A stretch of DNA of 12,069 bases, taken from positions 1 to 12,069 of the forward strand of contig JAUUNJ010000046.1 of the NCBI GenBank assembly GCA_030844625.1, written 5' to 3'. This DNA comes from Roseburia sp. (GTDB lineage: Bacteria > Bacillota > Clostridia > Lachnospirales > Lachnospiraceae). The translations under genes were made by a program, and so were the position numbers. The first letter of the stretch is position 1. Each line of letters begins with the position of its first letter. Shown here in pieces: positions 1 through 6,613 of this stretch. Below the pieces are notes generated by a model. The model was not told where the DNA came from, did no database searches, and worked only from the letters and a program-made list of their open reading frames with translations.

Positions 1-848
1 CTTTTATTTCAAGAAGCCACAATAATATTGGTCAGCAATGTGCATATACACAGCATCTATATTCCATTATTGATGGTGATAATGTTTACCCTTTTATTTT
101 TGGTGGTCAATTTTGCAATTCTTATGTATACGAAAATAGCCATTGGCTAATTAACCATATCCGTTTTGATCTTATGTTTGAGTCTGGTAATAACTCTTAT
201 GTTAAGGACAAATGGAAACTAATGGACTACGCAATTTTCTTTGGTCACAAACCAATGATTAATGTTGAACTTGAGTCACCTTGGATCGCGATTCCTCATG
301 ATGACGAACCACTTAGTAATGCTGAACAAATTTTTGAATTAGAATATAGAAACAACATTGGAATGGACGGTGGTGCTTTTAACTTATCACATGAAATCTT
401 TTCAGATTCTGTTTTTTTGAACTACTCTTCACACCAAAATGTTAATAAAAATTATTCAACTTCTTCTGATAGTGATTACTACGGAAGGAAGGCTGCGTCT
501 AACTTTTTTAAATCAAAACAACATAAAGAAGCACGACTTCAGCATATTGTTACTATGGCTGAATTGGAAATTAATGATGATTGTGCCACTGCATATATGA
601 TTAGGAGTGAATACAACAGAATAAAAAATAATATTTACAATAAACATACAATCCACTGCCAACCTTTAACTGCAGTTCATGCTATCAAAGCTATTCGTGA
701 AAACGGAGTATGGAAAATGAAAGAAATGTCATATTTTCCAATAATGGAATTTATGCCTATTGATGACAATTGTATTGTTTATGATGAACTTATTTGTGGA
801 GATTCTATGTGGAAAAATATAAAAAATAAATTTATCATACATTCTTGA
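1..848 (+). CDS. NTF2-like (SnoaL-type) protein, 5' partial
   Basis: The frame is open from the first complete codon (position 3) to TGA at 846-848, giving 281 visible residues, so the gene begins outside the window. An internal ATG at 174 has no reason to be the start, because coding continues upstream of it. Two halves look alike. Each has a stretch resembling the end of an NTF2-like cone fold: polar strand, then a WK or WL strand (SYVYENSHWLINHIRF near residues 40-55; HAIKAIRENGVWKMKEMSYF near 225-245). This suggests a tandem NTF2/SnoaL-like protein. The family binds or converts small molecules, but no catalytic residue can be assigned here. No signal peptide or membrane segment is visible in the part seen. 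It lies 44 bp upstream of the antiterminator gene on the same strand and may share its transcript. The family call is by pattern only and is moderate. Confidence 0.5.
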   Translation, partial: FISRSHNNIGQQCAYTQHLYSIIDGDNVYPFIFGGQFCNSYVYENSHWLINHIRFDLMFESGNNSYVKDKWKLMDYAIFFGHKPMINVELESPWIAIPHDDEPLSNAEQIFELEYRNNIGMDGGAFNLSHEIFSDSVFLNYSSHQNVNKNYSTSSDSDYYGRKAASNFFKSKQHKEARLQHIVTMAELEINDDCATAYMIRSEYNRIKNNIYNKHTIHCQPLTAVHAIKAIRENGVWKMKEMSYFPIMEFMPIDDNCIVYDELICGDSMWKNIKNKFIIHS

Positions 849-892
849 CATTTTTACTACAGCATCAGATATTATTAACAGGAGGTATTGAG

Positions 893-1735
893 ATGTCGAC
901 TGCTTATAAAATCATCAAAGTGATTACAAACAACATTGTCCGTGCACAGGATATAAATGGCTCTGAAGTGATATTAATTGGAAAAGGAATTGGTTTTGGA
1001 AAGCATGCACATGATTTAGTTTCATCTTGTTCTGTAGAAAATACCTTTATTTTAAAAGATAAAAAAGAAACAAGTTTGTACAAACAGATTTTACAAACTA
1101 CCTCTCCTAAATTAATTGAACTTTCAAACGAAATAATACTATATATACAGCAACGAACTAATAAACCGTTAAATGAGCATATACATATTGCATTAACTGA
1201 TCATATTACATTTTTAGTTCGCCGTTGCAAAATGGGTGTCCCTATTGATAACCCTTTTATTTACGAAACAAACAATTTATACCCCAAAGAGACTCAACTC
1301 GCTAGAGAAATAATTCAGATTTTAGAGGACAGACTAAATTTAAAAATTCCTGATAGTGAAGTTGGTTTTATAACTTTACATATTATCAGTTCTATAACTA
1401 ATATGCATATATCTGATATTCAGATCAGTAATGCTCTTATTAGTGATTTAATAAAAATAATAGAAAGACAAATTGAATCACCAATCAACAGGCAAACTCT
1501 TGTTTTTTCTCGTTTAGTTACTCATTTGAGGTTTGCTATTGAACGTATTAATCGCGGCGAGGTTATGAAAACGCCTTTAGAATTTGAATCTCTTGTTGAG
1601 AGTACATATCCTAAATGTTATGCTCTTGCTCTCAAACTGACTGCCGTAATGCAAAATGAACTAAAAAAGTCTGTTGATAAAACGGAAGCAATTTATCTTG
1701 CTTTACACATATATCAGCTTATCGTCAAAAGTTAA
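893..1735 (+). CDS. BglG/LicT-family transcription antiterminator
   Basis: This is a complete 280-residue protein. The ATG at 893 follows AGGAGG at 880-885 with good spacing; an in-frame ATG at 845 overlaps the previous stop and has no such site. Residues 1-55 match the RNA-binding CAT domain (KVITNNIV, then the VILIGKGIGFGKHAHD block). Two PTS regulation domains follow, with all four expected histidines: H104 (ALTDHITF) and H163 (GFITLHII) in PRD1, H211 (RLVTHLRFAIERI) and H272 (IYLALHIYQL) in PRD2. Spacing is almost the same as in LicT (H100, H159, H207, H269). Family members bind an RNA antiterminator hairpin ahead of sugar-uptake operons and are switched by phosphorylation from HPr and EIIB. 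No PTS permease, glycosidase or RAT-type leader is seen in the window, so its target is unknown; the upstream neighbour is an NTF2-like protein. Confidence 0.93.
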   Translation: MSTAYKIIKVITNNIVRAQDINGSEVILIGKGIGFGKHAHDLVSSCSVENTFILKDKKETSLYKQILQTTSPKLIELSNEIILYIQQRTNKPLNEHIHIALTDHITFLVRRCKMGVPIDNPFIYETNNLYPKETQLAREIIQILEDRLNLKIPDSEVGFITLHIISSITNMHISDIQISNALISDLIKIIERQIESPINRQTLVFSRLVTHLRFAIERINRGEVMKTPLEFESLVESTYPKCYALALKLTAVMQNELKKSVDKTEAIYLALHIYQLIVKS

Positions 1736-1772
1736 TATTTACAAAAGTATAACCTTTTTATTTATCTATTCC

Positions 1773-1890
1773 ATACGATTAAAAAATATACTACTGATTT
1801 AATTCTCAACCTTTCAAAATCGTATTGTTACTGTGTTGTCATTCAGGTATCAAAAAGTCCACAAAGCCTTTATTTATGGGCTGTGTGGAC
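1773..1890 (+). repeat. Dispersed att-like repeat, copy A
   Basis: Reading left to right: an 8-bp inverted repeat ATACGATT (1773-1780) / AATCGTAT (1818-1825); three 7-mers at exact 11-bp steps, TTGTTAC (1825), TTGTCAT (1836) and GTATCAA (1847); then a palindrome with arms 1857-1868 (GTCCACAAAGCC) and 1879-1890 (GGCTGTGTGGAC, one mismatch). A distal pair TGTTGCCA at 2286 and 2297, also 11 bp apart, may be its right arm, but here it lies about 400 bp from the core because an LRR gene fragment intervenes; in copies B and C that distance is about 125 bp. The left 118 bp aligns almost without gaps to copy C. The layout resembles arm and core sites of a tyrosine recombinase; that function is inferred. 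Confidence 0.8.
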
Positions 1891-2257
1891 TTATTTTCCT
1901 TATCTACAATATTTGTAATGCTATCTGGTAATACTAAAGATTCAAAACCAGTACTACCTTTCAAAGAATTTCTACCAATAATTTTAATACTGTCCGGCAA
2001 AGTAATATTTTTTAGACTGGTGCAATTGCAAAATGCTCCATATCCAGTTTCTGTTACAGTTTCCGGTATATAAACCTCCTTTAAATTCACAGAACCAGAA
2101 AATGCAGATGATGATATTTTCTTCGTTCCTGATTCAAAAGTCACCTTTTCAATTCCACTATTTTCAAAAGAATAAAATATATCCATCAATATTTTAGGAA
2201 TAAACATTTCAGTTAAACTCGAGCATCCACTAAACACATCCCTGTTTATGTAAGTAG
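1839..2257 (-). pseudogene. BspA-type leucine-rich-repeat protein, 5'-truncated fragment
   Basis: The minus-strand frame shows three to four LRR_5 (BspA / Treponema pallidum type) units: FSGCSSLTEMFIP, SSSAFSGSVNLKEVYIPETV, GYGAFCNCTSLKNITLPDSI and GRNSLKGSTGFESLVLPDSI. Such proteins are usually long, secreted and surface-exposed. Here the frame runs back only to a TAA just beyond 2250, with no ATG, no Shine-Dalgarno site and no signal peptide. A GTG at 2237 is the only start-like codon and falls inside a repeat unit (RDVFSGCSSL). The last residues (KGFVDFLIPE, stop at 1839-1841) are encoded by repeat copy A, so the gene's own 3' end was replaced by, or runs into, that repeat. It is best read as a remnant trapped between the core and distal arm of copy A. 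Confidence 0.75.
1852..1890 (-). terminator. Intrinsic terminator (palindrome of copy A)
   Basis: On the minus strand the palindrome 1890-1857 forms a 12-bp stem with one mismatch and a loop of about 10 nt, followed directly by five Us (A-run 1852-1856 on the plus strand). It would end minus-strand transcription before it runs antisense into the antiterminator gene. The plus-strand side lacks a U-run. Confidence 0.65.
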
Positions 2258-2285
2258 TCGTTTATTTCGGCTTACTGATTTGATA

Positions 2286-2304
2286 TGTTGCCAAAATGTT
2301 GCCA
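2286..2304 (+). repeat. Distal 11-bp-spaced motif pair of copy A
   Basis: TGTTGCCA occurs at 2286-2293 and again at 2297-2304, an 11-bp period. The preceding CTGATTT and both motifs match the distal end of copy B (5694-5721), which marks this as the right boundary of the same repeat family. Confidence 0.65.
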
Positions 2305-2318
2305 TTAACATTCACTCT

Positions 2319-2525
2319 CTAGTTACCAAAAAACTTCATATTAATATATTGTGCTGTATTATCAAAATCACCGTATATGTATTTTTTATTGATTCCAACC
2401 ATATCTAACTCTTTCATAATCTCTTTTTGATTATCTACTTGTATAACCATACTGGGGGTTATTTTCTGTACCATCAATCCGCCCATTTCATCGATATCAG
2501 TTGTATAAGTATTGGCAACAGTATT
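2319..2525 (-). pseudogene. FRG-domain-like protein, C-terminal fragment
   Basis: A 68-codon open stretch on the minus strand ends at TAG 2319-2321. Its second half, with KEIMKELDMVGINKKYIYGD followed by FDNTAQYI, matches the ending of FRG-domain proteins as I recall them: a helix, then an LDxxGIxxxxLFPDLDGLAxYI-type motif. FRG proteins occur in phage and mobile regions and have no well-settled function. There is no start codon; the stretch begins right after the TGA that ends the IS200 TnpA fragment, in the same frame. It is therefore a decayed tail left by a deletion or insertion. The family call is from memory of the motif. Confidence 0.5.
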
Positions 2526-2675
2526 TCACTTGTACCGGCACAGTTGTCTTATTATCTGACCTATACTTTCCTTATATTGATTAAAAAAGATTTTTCGTCT
2601 ATACTTTGGAGTAAATACGATGTGGTATTTACATAACCACTTTGTATGAGCTAATCCATTAGATTTATTAGCCAT
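2526..2675 (-). pseudogene. tnpA: IS200-family TnpA transposase, N-terminal remnant
   Basis: The first 49 residues are a clear IS200 TnpA start: MANKSNGLAHTKWLCKYHIV followed by FTPKYRRKIFFNQYKESIGQ. A complete TnpA is about 150 residues and carries an HUH motif and a catalytic tyrosine; both are missing because the frame stops at TGA 2526-2528. After that stop the same frame continues as unrelated FRG-like sequence, so the right part of the element has been deleted. This copy cannot make active transposase. The upstream leader structure of IS200 is preserved (2677-2740), and the outer IS200 hairpin was probably split by the IS231-like element. Confidence 0.9.
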
Positions 2676-2676
2676 T

Positions 2677-2740
2677 AAAATCACCATCCTTTCTTACAAT
2701 TGTAGCTTGAACAACTATATTGTAACGGACTGGTGATTTT
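2677..2740 (-). promoter_or_regulatory. IS200 leader stem sequestering the tnpA start region
   Basis: AAAATCACCA (2677-2686) pairs with TGGTGATTTT (2731-2740), with a further inner pairing TTACAA/TTGTAA. In the minus-strand RNA this folds the Shine-Dalgarno region just before the tnpA ATG (2675) into a stem. IS200 elements are known to limit tnpA expression with such a leader stem-loop. With tnpA truncated, the structure is probably a relic. Confidence 0.65.
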
Positions 2741-2762
2741 TTTGTATAACACATTGACTCCA

Positions 2763-2775
2763 CCCGCATAGCAGG
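2763..2775. repeat. Target-site duplication, left
   Basis: CCCGCATAGCAGG is repeated exactly at 4307-4319. Without the insertion the site reads CCACC, CGCATAGCA, GGTGG, a small hairpin. That could be the outer transcription-blocking palindrome at the IS200 left end, which the element split. Confidence 0.85.
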
Positions 2776-2873
2776 CAATGTCGTCAACTTAAGAGGATTT
2801 AATTTAATAAAAACTAATAAAATAAACCCATAAAATTATAAAAAACACTTGACAGGACAGCCAAAAAATGTTG

Positions 2874-2903
2874 CCTCGCATTGATTATATTTTCAATGCG
2901 AGG
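2874..2903 (+). promoter_or_regulatory. Hairpin masking the transposase ribosome-binding site
   Basis: CCTCGCATTGA (2874-2884) and TCAATGCGAGG (2893-2903) form a perfect 11-bp stem with an 8-nt loop. The AGG that starts the Shine-Dalgarno site AGGTGA (2901-2906) lies in the 3' arm. Read-through transcripts entering from outside the IS would therefore hide the ribosome site, while a shorter transcript starting inside would not. Such control is known for IS10, IS50 and IS231. Confidence 0.75.
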
Positions 2904-2910
2904 TGATTTT

Positions 2911-4164
2911 ATGAATACAAAATTATTAACATCTATTTTACAACGTTCCAATGAACTTATCACATCGGAAAGTTTTCTGACAAAACATCGTATCGGCAAT
3001 GCTTTTACACGTTCAGGGAAACTTTCTTTTCAAAATCTGATTTATTTTATACTTCAGTCAGTTCATAAGTCCATATCTATAAATTATTCGCAGTTCCTAG
3101 ACAGTTTTTCATCAGAAATTCCACCATTTGTATCGAAACAGGCTGTTTCCAAAGCAAGGCAGGGTATTTCACATGAGGTGTTTATAGAACTTTTTCGTCT
3201 TTCTGTGGAGCAGTTCTATAGTCAGTCATCTGACCTGCATACATGGAATGGATTTCACATATATGCTGTTGATGGAAGTACCATACAGATTCCGGAATCA
3301 GAAGAAAACTATAAGATATTTGGTGGGAATCCCAATCAAACAGCGAAAATTTCGCCCCTTGCTTCTGTATCAGTTCTTTATGATGTAATGAATGATATAT
3401 TAGTTGATGTCTCGCTTCATTCATACCGTCAAAATGAAAGAGAATCTGCCAAAGCCCATATGAATTTTCTACCAGGATTCTCTAACAGCATAACAGTGTT
3501 TGACAGAGGATATCCCTCCGAGAATATGTTCCGTTTTCTGAATTCGAAAGGAATTCTGTTTCTTATGCGTGTTCCTAAAAAATTTAAAAAAGCTATATTT
3601 GAAAAGGAAGATGTTCTGTTTACATGTCCATCTCATGGAGATAAAGAACCTCTTACATTAAGAAGCGTTCATTTTCTGCTGGAGGATGGAAGTACCGAAT
3701 ATCTGGTGACAAACCTGATGCCTGAACAGATTCCGACAGAAAAATTTTCAGAATTATATCGTCTTCGATGGGGAGTTGAAAGTAAATACAGGGAACTAAA
3801 AAACCGTCTTGAAATAGAATGCTTTAACAGTATTAAGCCTGTCAGTGTCCGGCAGGAGTTCTTTGCTGCAATGTATTTATCTAATCTGGCTGCAATCGTG
3901 AAGAGGAAGAGCGATTCCATGATTGCTGATTCTGTTAACAACAGACATGATTACCAGTCCAATCGCAGTTATATATTAAACCGGATAAAGTGCAACATAA
4001 TCGTTCTTCTGAGATCCTCTGAATCTGTACGCAGAAAAGTAATTTCACGGATAATGGAGGAAGCATGCAGAGTTCTTTCGATTGTACGTCCTGATAGAAA
4101 ATTTGGCAGGTACCGGAAACATACCAGACGGCGATATTACAATCATATGAAAAGTTGCATTTAA
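2911..4164 (+). CDS. IS4-family (IS231-like) DDE transposase
   Basis: This is a complete 417-residue protein. The ATG at 2911 follows AGGTGA by four bases; the in-frame ATG at 2881 lies inside the hairpin and has no ribosome site. The catalytic triad is visible: D121 (YAVDGSTIQIP), D198 (VFDRGYPS) and E290. The IS4-family signature Y-(2)-R-(3)-E-(6)-K is exact: Y283, R286, E290, K297 in YRLRWGVESKYRELK. The basic C-terminus (RYRKHTRRRYYNH) fits DNA binding. It cuts and joins the element ends at the 22-bp inverted repeats. No frameshift or stop is seen, so it appears functional. It is somewhat shorter than the classic IS231A enzyme, so assignment to a particular IS4 subgroup is tentative. It has inserted among decayed genes and IS200 remnants and has no functional link with its neighbours. 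Confidence 0.95.
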   Translation: MNTKLLTSILQRSNELITSESFLTKHRIGNAFTRSGKLSFQNLIYFILQSVHKSISINYSQFLDSFSSEIPPFVSKQAVSKARQGISHEVFIELFRLSVEQFYSQSSDLHTWNGFHIYAVDGSTIQIPESEENYKIFGGNPNQTAKISPLASVSVLYDVMNDILVDVSLHSYRQNERESAKAHMNFLPGFSNSITVFDRGYPSENMFRFLNSKGILFLMRVPKKFKKAIFEKEDVLFTCPSHGDKEPLTLRSVHFLLEDGSTEYLVTNLMPEQIPTEKFSELYRLRWGVESKYRELKNRLEIECFNSIKPVSVRQEFFAAMYLSNLAAIVKRKSDSMIADSVNNRHDYQSNRSYILNRIKCNIIVLLRSSESVRRKVISRIMEEACRVLSIVRPDRKFGRYRKHTRRRYYNHMKSCI

Positions 4165-4188
4165 ATGAAAATATAACTTAACAAATGT

Positions 4189-4216
4189 AGGATTGTTTCA
4201 AAAAAAGAACAGTCCT
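4189..4216 (+). terminator. Possible weak terminator after the transposase
   Basis: AGGATTGTT (4189-4197) pairs with AACAGTCCT (4208-4216), nine pairs including one G-T, with an A-rich loop. Only a short GTTT follows, so termination would be weak. Confidence 0.35.
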
Positions 4217-4306
4217 GTTTATAATGCAATTATTTTTAAGAGTAACGTTATTGCTTTGCTTCAGTTCAGCCTTTTTAAAGTTACTCCTCTTAAGTTGACG
4301 ACATTG

Positions 4307-4319
4307 CCCGCATAGCAGG
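4307..4319. repeat. Target-site duplication, right
   Basis: Exact copy of 2763-2775, directly outside the right inverted repeat of the IS231-like element. Confidence 0.85.
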
Positions 4320-4330
4320 TGGGTTATAGT

Positions 4331-4726
4331 TCATTTATCTTGTAAATAAGATAAAATAAATTCCAAGTCTTCAGCCTTCACACTCTTTATTTCACCCTCA
4401 AAATATAACAAACTTCTTTCTGATGATATATATGCTTTATATCCATTTTTGAAATCTATAGTAACATCATATTCATTTTTATTTCCAACACTTTCTGACA
4501 TATTATTAACAATATTTTCGATAACATCTATAACCTTGTCCCTTTCTTCTCCTGAAAGCGTAATAGAAACAGTAGCATTCGATATAATCAATTCAGAGCT
4601 TCCAACACTGAATACAGTTAAGGCATTTTCTCCTCCTTTATATTTATTGCCACAAAAAAATATTAATGCAATAATCAATATAACTATTAACAAAAATAAT
4701 AATATAATCATAATTTTATTTTTCAT
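4331..4726 (-). CDS. Small membrane-anchored protein of unknown function
   Basis: This 131-residue protein starts at ATG 4726, preceded by AGGAGA with good spacing. Residues 4-24 form one strong hydrophobic segment (IMIILLFLLIVILIIALIFF), either a membrane anchor or an uncleaved signal. Cys25 follows it, but the preceding LIFF is not a standard lipobox. The remaining ~105 residues are polar with alternating strands and would lie outside the membrane. I recognise no family. It begins 9 bp after the end of a cysteine-peptidase-like pseudogene on the same strand, so the two were probably one operon, this protein perhaps being a small partner of the secreted enzyme. Its stop lies 11 bp from the target duplication of the IS231-like element, which has not cut the gene. 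Confidence 0.7.
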   Translation of the reverse strand: MKNKIMIILLFLLIVILIIALIFFCGNKYKGGENALTVFSVGSSELIISNATVSITLSGEERDKVIDVIENIVNNMSESVGNKNEYDVTIDFKNGYKAYISSERSLLYFEGEIKSVKAEDLEFILSYLQDK

Positions 4727-4735
4727 CTAACTCTC

Positions 4736-5208
4736 CTATTTTAGGTAAATGACACCATCTATATAATTATAATTTACATAGACAATACTTTTGCTTTTTG
4801 AAGTATACCATCCATTATTAACTTTTATGAAATTAACATATCCTCTAGTTCTTCCAGCTATACCATAATATCTAGCCTACCCCACCCCCACAACCCAATG
4901 ATTTCCATATACTGGTTCATTGCTTAAACCAACTATACATGGCTTTTTTGAATCAATGCAATTCATTATTTTTATTATTGGGGAAGTTATTACATTTGCT
5001 TTTGTCACATATGTGCAATTTTGTGATTTGTTTACAGATTTAGATATTTATTAATACCACTTTTTACAGCAGAATAACCCGTACCGCTTCCATCATCACC
5101 TAATAATTTTTTAAAATTATTTACCAAATTTTTCTGCTTTGTCATGCAGTTTTCAATGTTCTGATTGATTAAAAATGTAAGATTACATTTTTCTTTAAAT
5201 TTTGTTTT
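4736..5208 (-). pseudogene. C39/papain-like cysteine peptidase, frameshifted and N-terminally truncated
   Basis: Minus-strand coding can be followed through two lesions. The first part reads NLVNNFKKLLGDDGSGTGYS then AVKSGINKYLNL (about 5150-5045). A frameshift near 5035-5045 moves reading to SVNKSQNCTYVTKANVITSP, which continues IKIMNCIDSKKPCIVGLSNE and PVYGNHWVVGVG. An in-frame TAG at 4877-4879 interrupts it, followed by ARYYGIAGRTRGYVNFIKVN to the final TAG at 4736-4738. The KPCIVGL...YGNHWVVGVG block is typical of C39-like or papain-like folds, where the histidine is catalytic, and the GT...GI.KYL stretch fits the region before it. The catalytic-cysteine segment (CGPT-like) is missing, since the frame closes upstream at 5211. 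It is dead as a peptidase. Confidence 0.6.
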
Positions 5209-5510
5209 TTAGACTTGACTTTTAATAGTTAGTCTTTTCTCTTTGATTAATATCATGAGATATTAGAAGAATATTCCAATATATAATTTAATTCAAGCAA
5301 GAAAACAACATTCATATCAAATTTAACCAAATTATTTTTTTCTTAACTACATAATTAAAAAAATTAACAATCCCCTGTGTACTCATTTAGTATATACTCT
5401 AATATTAAATTTTCTCCTTAATCATAAAATTCTCATGTCAAATGTAAGCAAGAATATAAATACTTGAAATAACAAACATCTTATTCTCTATAATCCTTTC
5501 TTCCCCATCC
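5209..5510. other. Gene-less AT-rich stretch
   Basis: About 300 bp of very AT-rich sequence with frequent stops in all frames between the peptidase pseudogene and repeat copy B. I see no RNA gene, convincing promoter or coding remnant. The missing N-terminus of the peptidase gene would have lain here, so the stretch may be replaced or fully eroded sequence. Confidence 0.5.
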
Positions 5511-5514
5511 CATA

Positions 5515-5721
5515 TTGTCACTGTATTGTCACGAAGGTATCAAAAATCCACAAATCCTTTATTTATGAGCTTTGTGGATTCATTTGTATTATTCAAACTC
5601 GGCGTATTCTTCATTGTTCTTAACTATATTTGTTTAAGTTGCATGCAAATACACACTCGTTTTTACTTCAATTACATCATTTATTCTGACCTGCTGATTT
5701 TCTGTTGTCAAAGTGTTGCCA
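5515..5721 (+). repeat. Dispersed att-like repeat, copy B (most compact full copy)
   Basis: TTGTCAC at 5515, TTGTCAC at 5526 and GTATCAA at 5537 are in exact 11-bp steps. The palindrome 5545-5580 follows, with outer arms AATCCACAAA and TTTGTGGATT around a TTTATTTAT centre. The distal pair TGTTGTCA (5703) and TGTTGCCA (5714) is again 11 bp apart. It shares 25 bp to the right of the palindrome (GGATTCATTTGTATTATTCA and onward to 5600) with copy C, but lacks the ATACGATT inverted repeat that A and C carry on the left. Total length is about 207 bp and no protein gene lies inside. It is read as an attachment-site-like unit; no recombinase is present in the window. Confidence 0.8.
5542..5580 (-). 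terminator. Intrinsic terminator (palindrome of copy B)
   Basis: On the minus strand the stem has ten perfect outer pairs (AATCCACAAA with TTTGTGGATT), a loop centred on AUAAAUAAA, then five Us. It lies about 250 bp beyond the end of the GNAT gene at 5833 and is the first clear terminator for that operon. Confidence 0.6.
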
Positions 5722-5832
5722 CGCTATTTTTATTAAATTATTATACTGTTCACAGATTGATTTAATATCTCTAGCTCTTACACTTTATTTACTTTCAATA
5801 TCTTCAACAATTTTTTCCGATACAGAATGAAT

Positions 5833-6606
5833 TCAAAAATCAAATTTCATAACCGTATTATTAAAGCATCTCTTAAAACCTAATCTTTCGTATAAATATG
5901 CAGAATGACCACACGCACCAAGCGTCACTACTTCTGCACCGTTATTTAACAAGTCATTAATTGCACAAGAACATAATAATGCTGCCGCTTTTCTTCTTCG
6001 ATATTTTTCGAGAGTTGATACAAATTCTAATGAAGCTGTATTATTATTTTGGCTTGTCGCACACGTTGAGACGGCAAGCCCATTAATTTCAGCCAGATAG
6101 ATACTTATATTATTGCTTTCCACCCATGTAAAGTAATAGTCTGCATCAATCATATCCCAACCATGCAATGCTGTATTAACCACATCTATCCACAATTTAA
6201 AATCTTTCTTTGTACTTATTTTTCGGCAAATGACAGGACTGTATTTCTCTTCATAGGGAATAAAATCTTTTTTGTGTAATAACATCGTAGGTTCCGGAGA
6301 AGATGCACCTTCTGACAAATCTTTAAATCCATTTTTCTTCATAATATCAATAATATTATCCGGCGTTGCATCTGGCGTTACATGCCATATTTGTGGCACC
6401 TTTCCTTCTCGAATACCCTGAATAAGCGTCCTCAATTCCGTTTCGGGGTTTTCTTCATTCAAATGGATACGAAAAGCGATAGACGGCCCTTTTGCTCCTT
6501 TATATGGAATAATCCAGCTAACAGAACCCTCATAAAGATCAATTATATCAGCTTGTGCAAATATTTTATAATAATTATAGTAATTCTGAACAATAGTTTG
6601 GAACAT
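5833..6606 (-). CDS. GNAT-family N-acetyltransferase (two-lobed)
   Basis: This is a complete 257-residue protein. The ATG at 6606 follows an AGAGGTAAGG-type ribosome site and lies 7 bp after the stop of the upstream cysteine-rich gene, so the two are co-transcribed. The C-terminal half (about 125-257) is a GNAT domain: a beta strand ASLEFVSTLEKYRRRKAAAL (191-210) equivalent to motif A, where the usual RxxGxG pyrophosphate loop reads RRRKAA, then GAEVVTLGACGHSAYLYERL with GFKR (motif B, 223-245). The N-terminal half resembles a degenerate GNAT-like lobe (YEGSVSWIIPYKG, then IIDIMKKNGFKDL). GNAT enzymes move an acetyl group from acetyl-CoA to an amine; the substrate cannot be told. Pairing with the cysteine-rich protein suggests a shared modification or detoxification task, but that is inference. 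Confidence 0.85.
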   Translation of the reverse strand: MFQTIVQNYYNYYKIFAQADIIDLYEGSVSWIIPYKGAKGPSIAFRIHLNEENPETELRTLIQGIREGKVPQIWHVTPDATPDNIIDIMKKNGFKDLSEGASSPEPTMLLHKKDFIPYEEKYSPVICRKISTKKDFKLWIDVVNTALHGWDMIDADYYFTWVESNNISIYLAEINGLAVSTCATSQNNNTASLEFVSTLEKYRRRKAAALLCSCAINDLLNNGAEVVTLGACGHSAYLYERLGFKRCFNNTVMKFDF

Positions 6607-6613
6607 CTTTGCC

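Larger units (their letters stand above)
2776..4306 (+). mobile_element. IS4-family, IS231-like insertion sequence, complete (1531 bp)
   Basis: Perfect 22-bp terminal inverted repeats lie at 2776-2797 and 4285-4306, starting CAATGTCGTCAACTTAAG. The TCAACTTAAG block recalls the IS231 group ends. The element is bounded by an exact 13-bp direct repeat, consistent with the 10-13 bp duplications of this group. One or two bases at each end are ambiguous, because GG and CC also flank the repeats. It contains one intact transposase gene. The perfect ends and duplication indicate a recent insertion that is probably still transposition-competent. Confidence 0.92.

Noticed and set aside
1825..2073. Plus-strand ORF through repeat A, and similar ones at 5526-5765 and 10550-10762 (shared KKSTKPLFMG-type peptide)
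   Set aside because: The shared residues come only from the conserved palindrome, the ORFs lack ribosome sites, and they diverge completely after it.
2427..2636. Plus-strand ORF of 69 codons
   Set aside because: It is the opposite strand of the IS200 tnpA and FRG-like remnants, with no ribosome site.
2830..2880. TTGACA at about 2849 as the -35 of the transposase promoter
   Set aside because: At 16-18 bp downstream there is no acceptable -10 hexamer, only the start of the hairpin.
2881..2910. Upstream ATG giving the transposase ten extra residues
   Set aside because: It lies in the hairpin loop region with no Shine-Dalgarno site; ATG 2911 has AGGTGA at the right distance.
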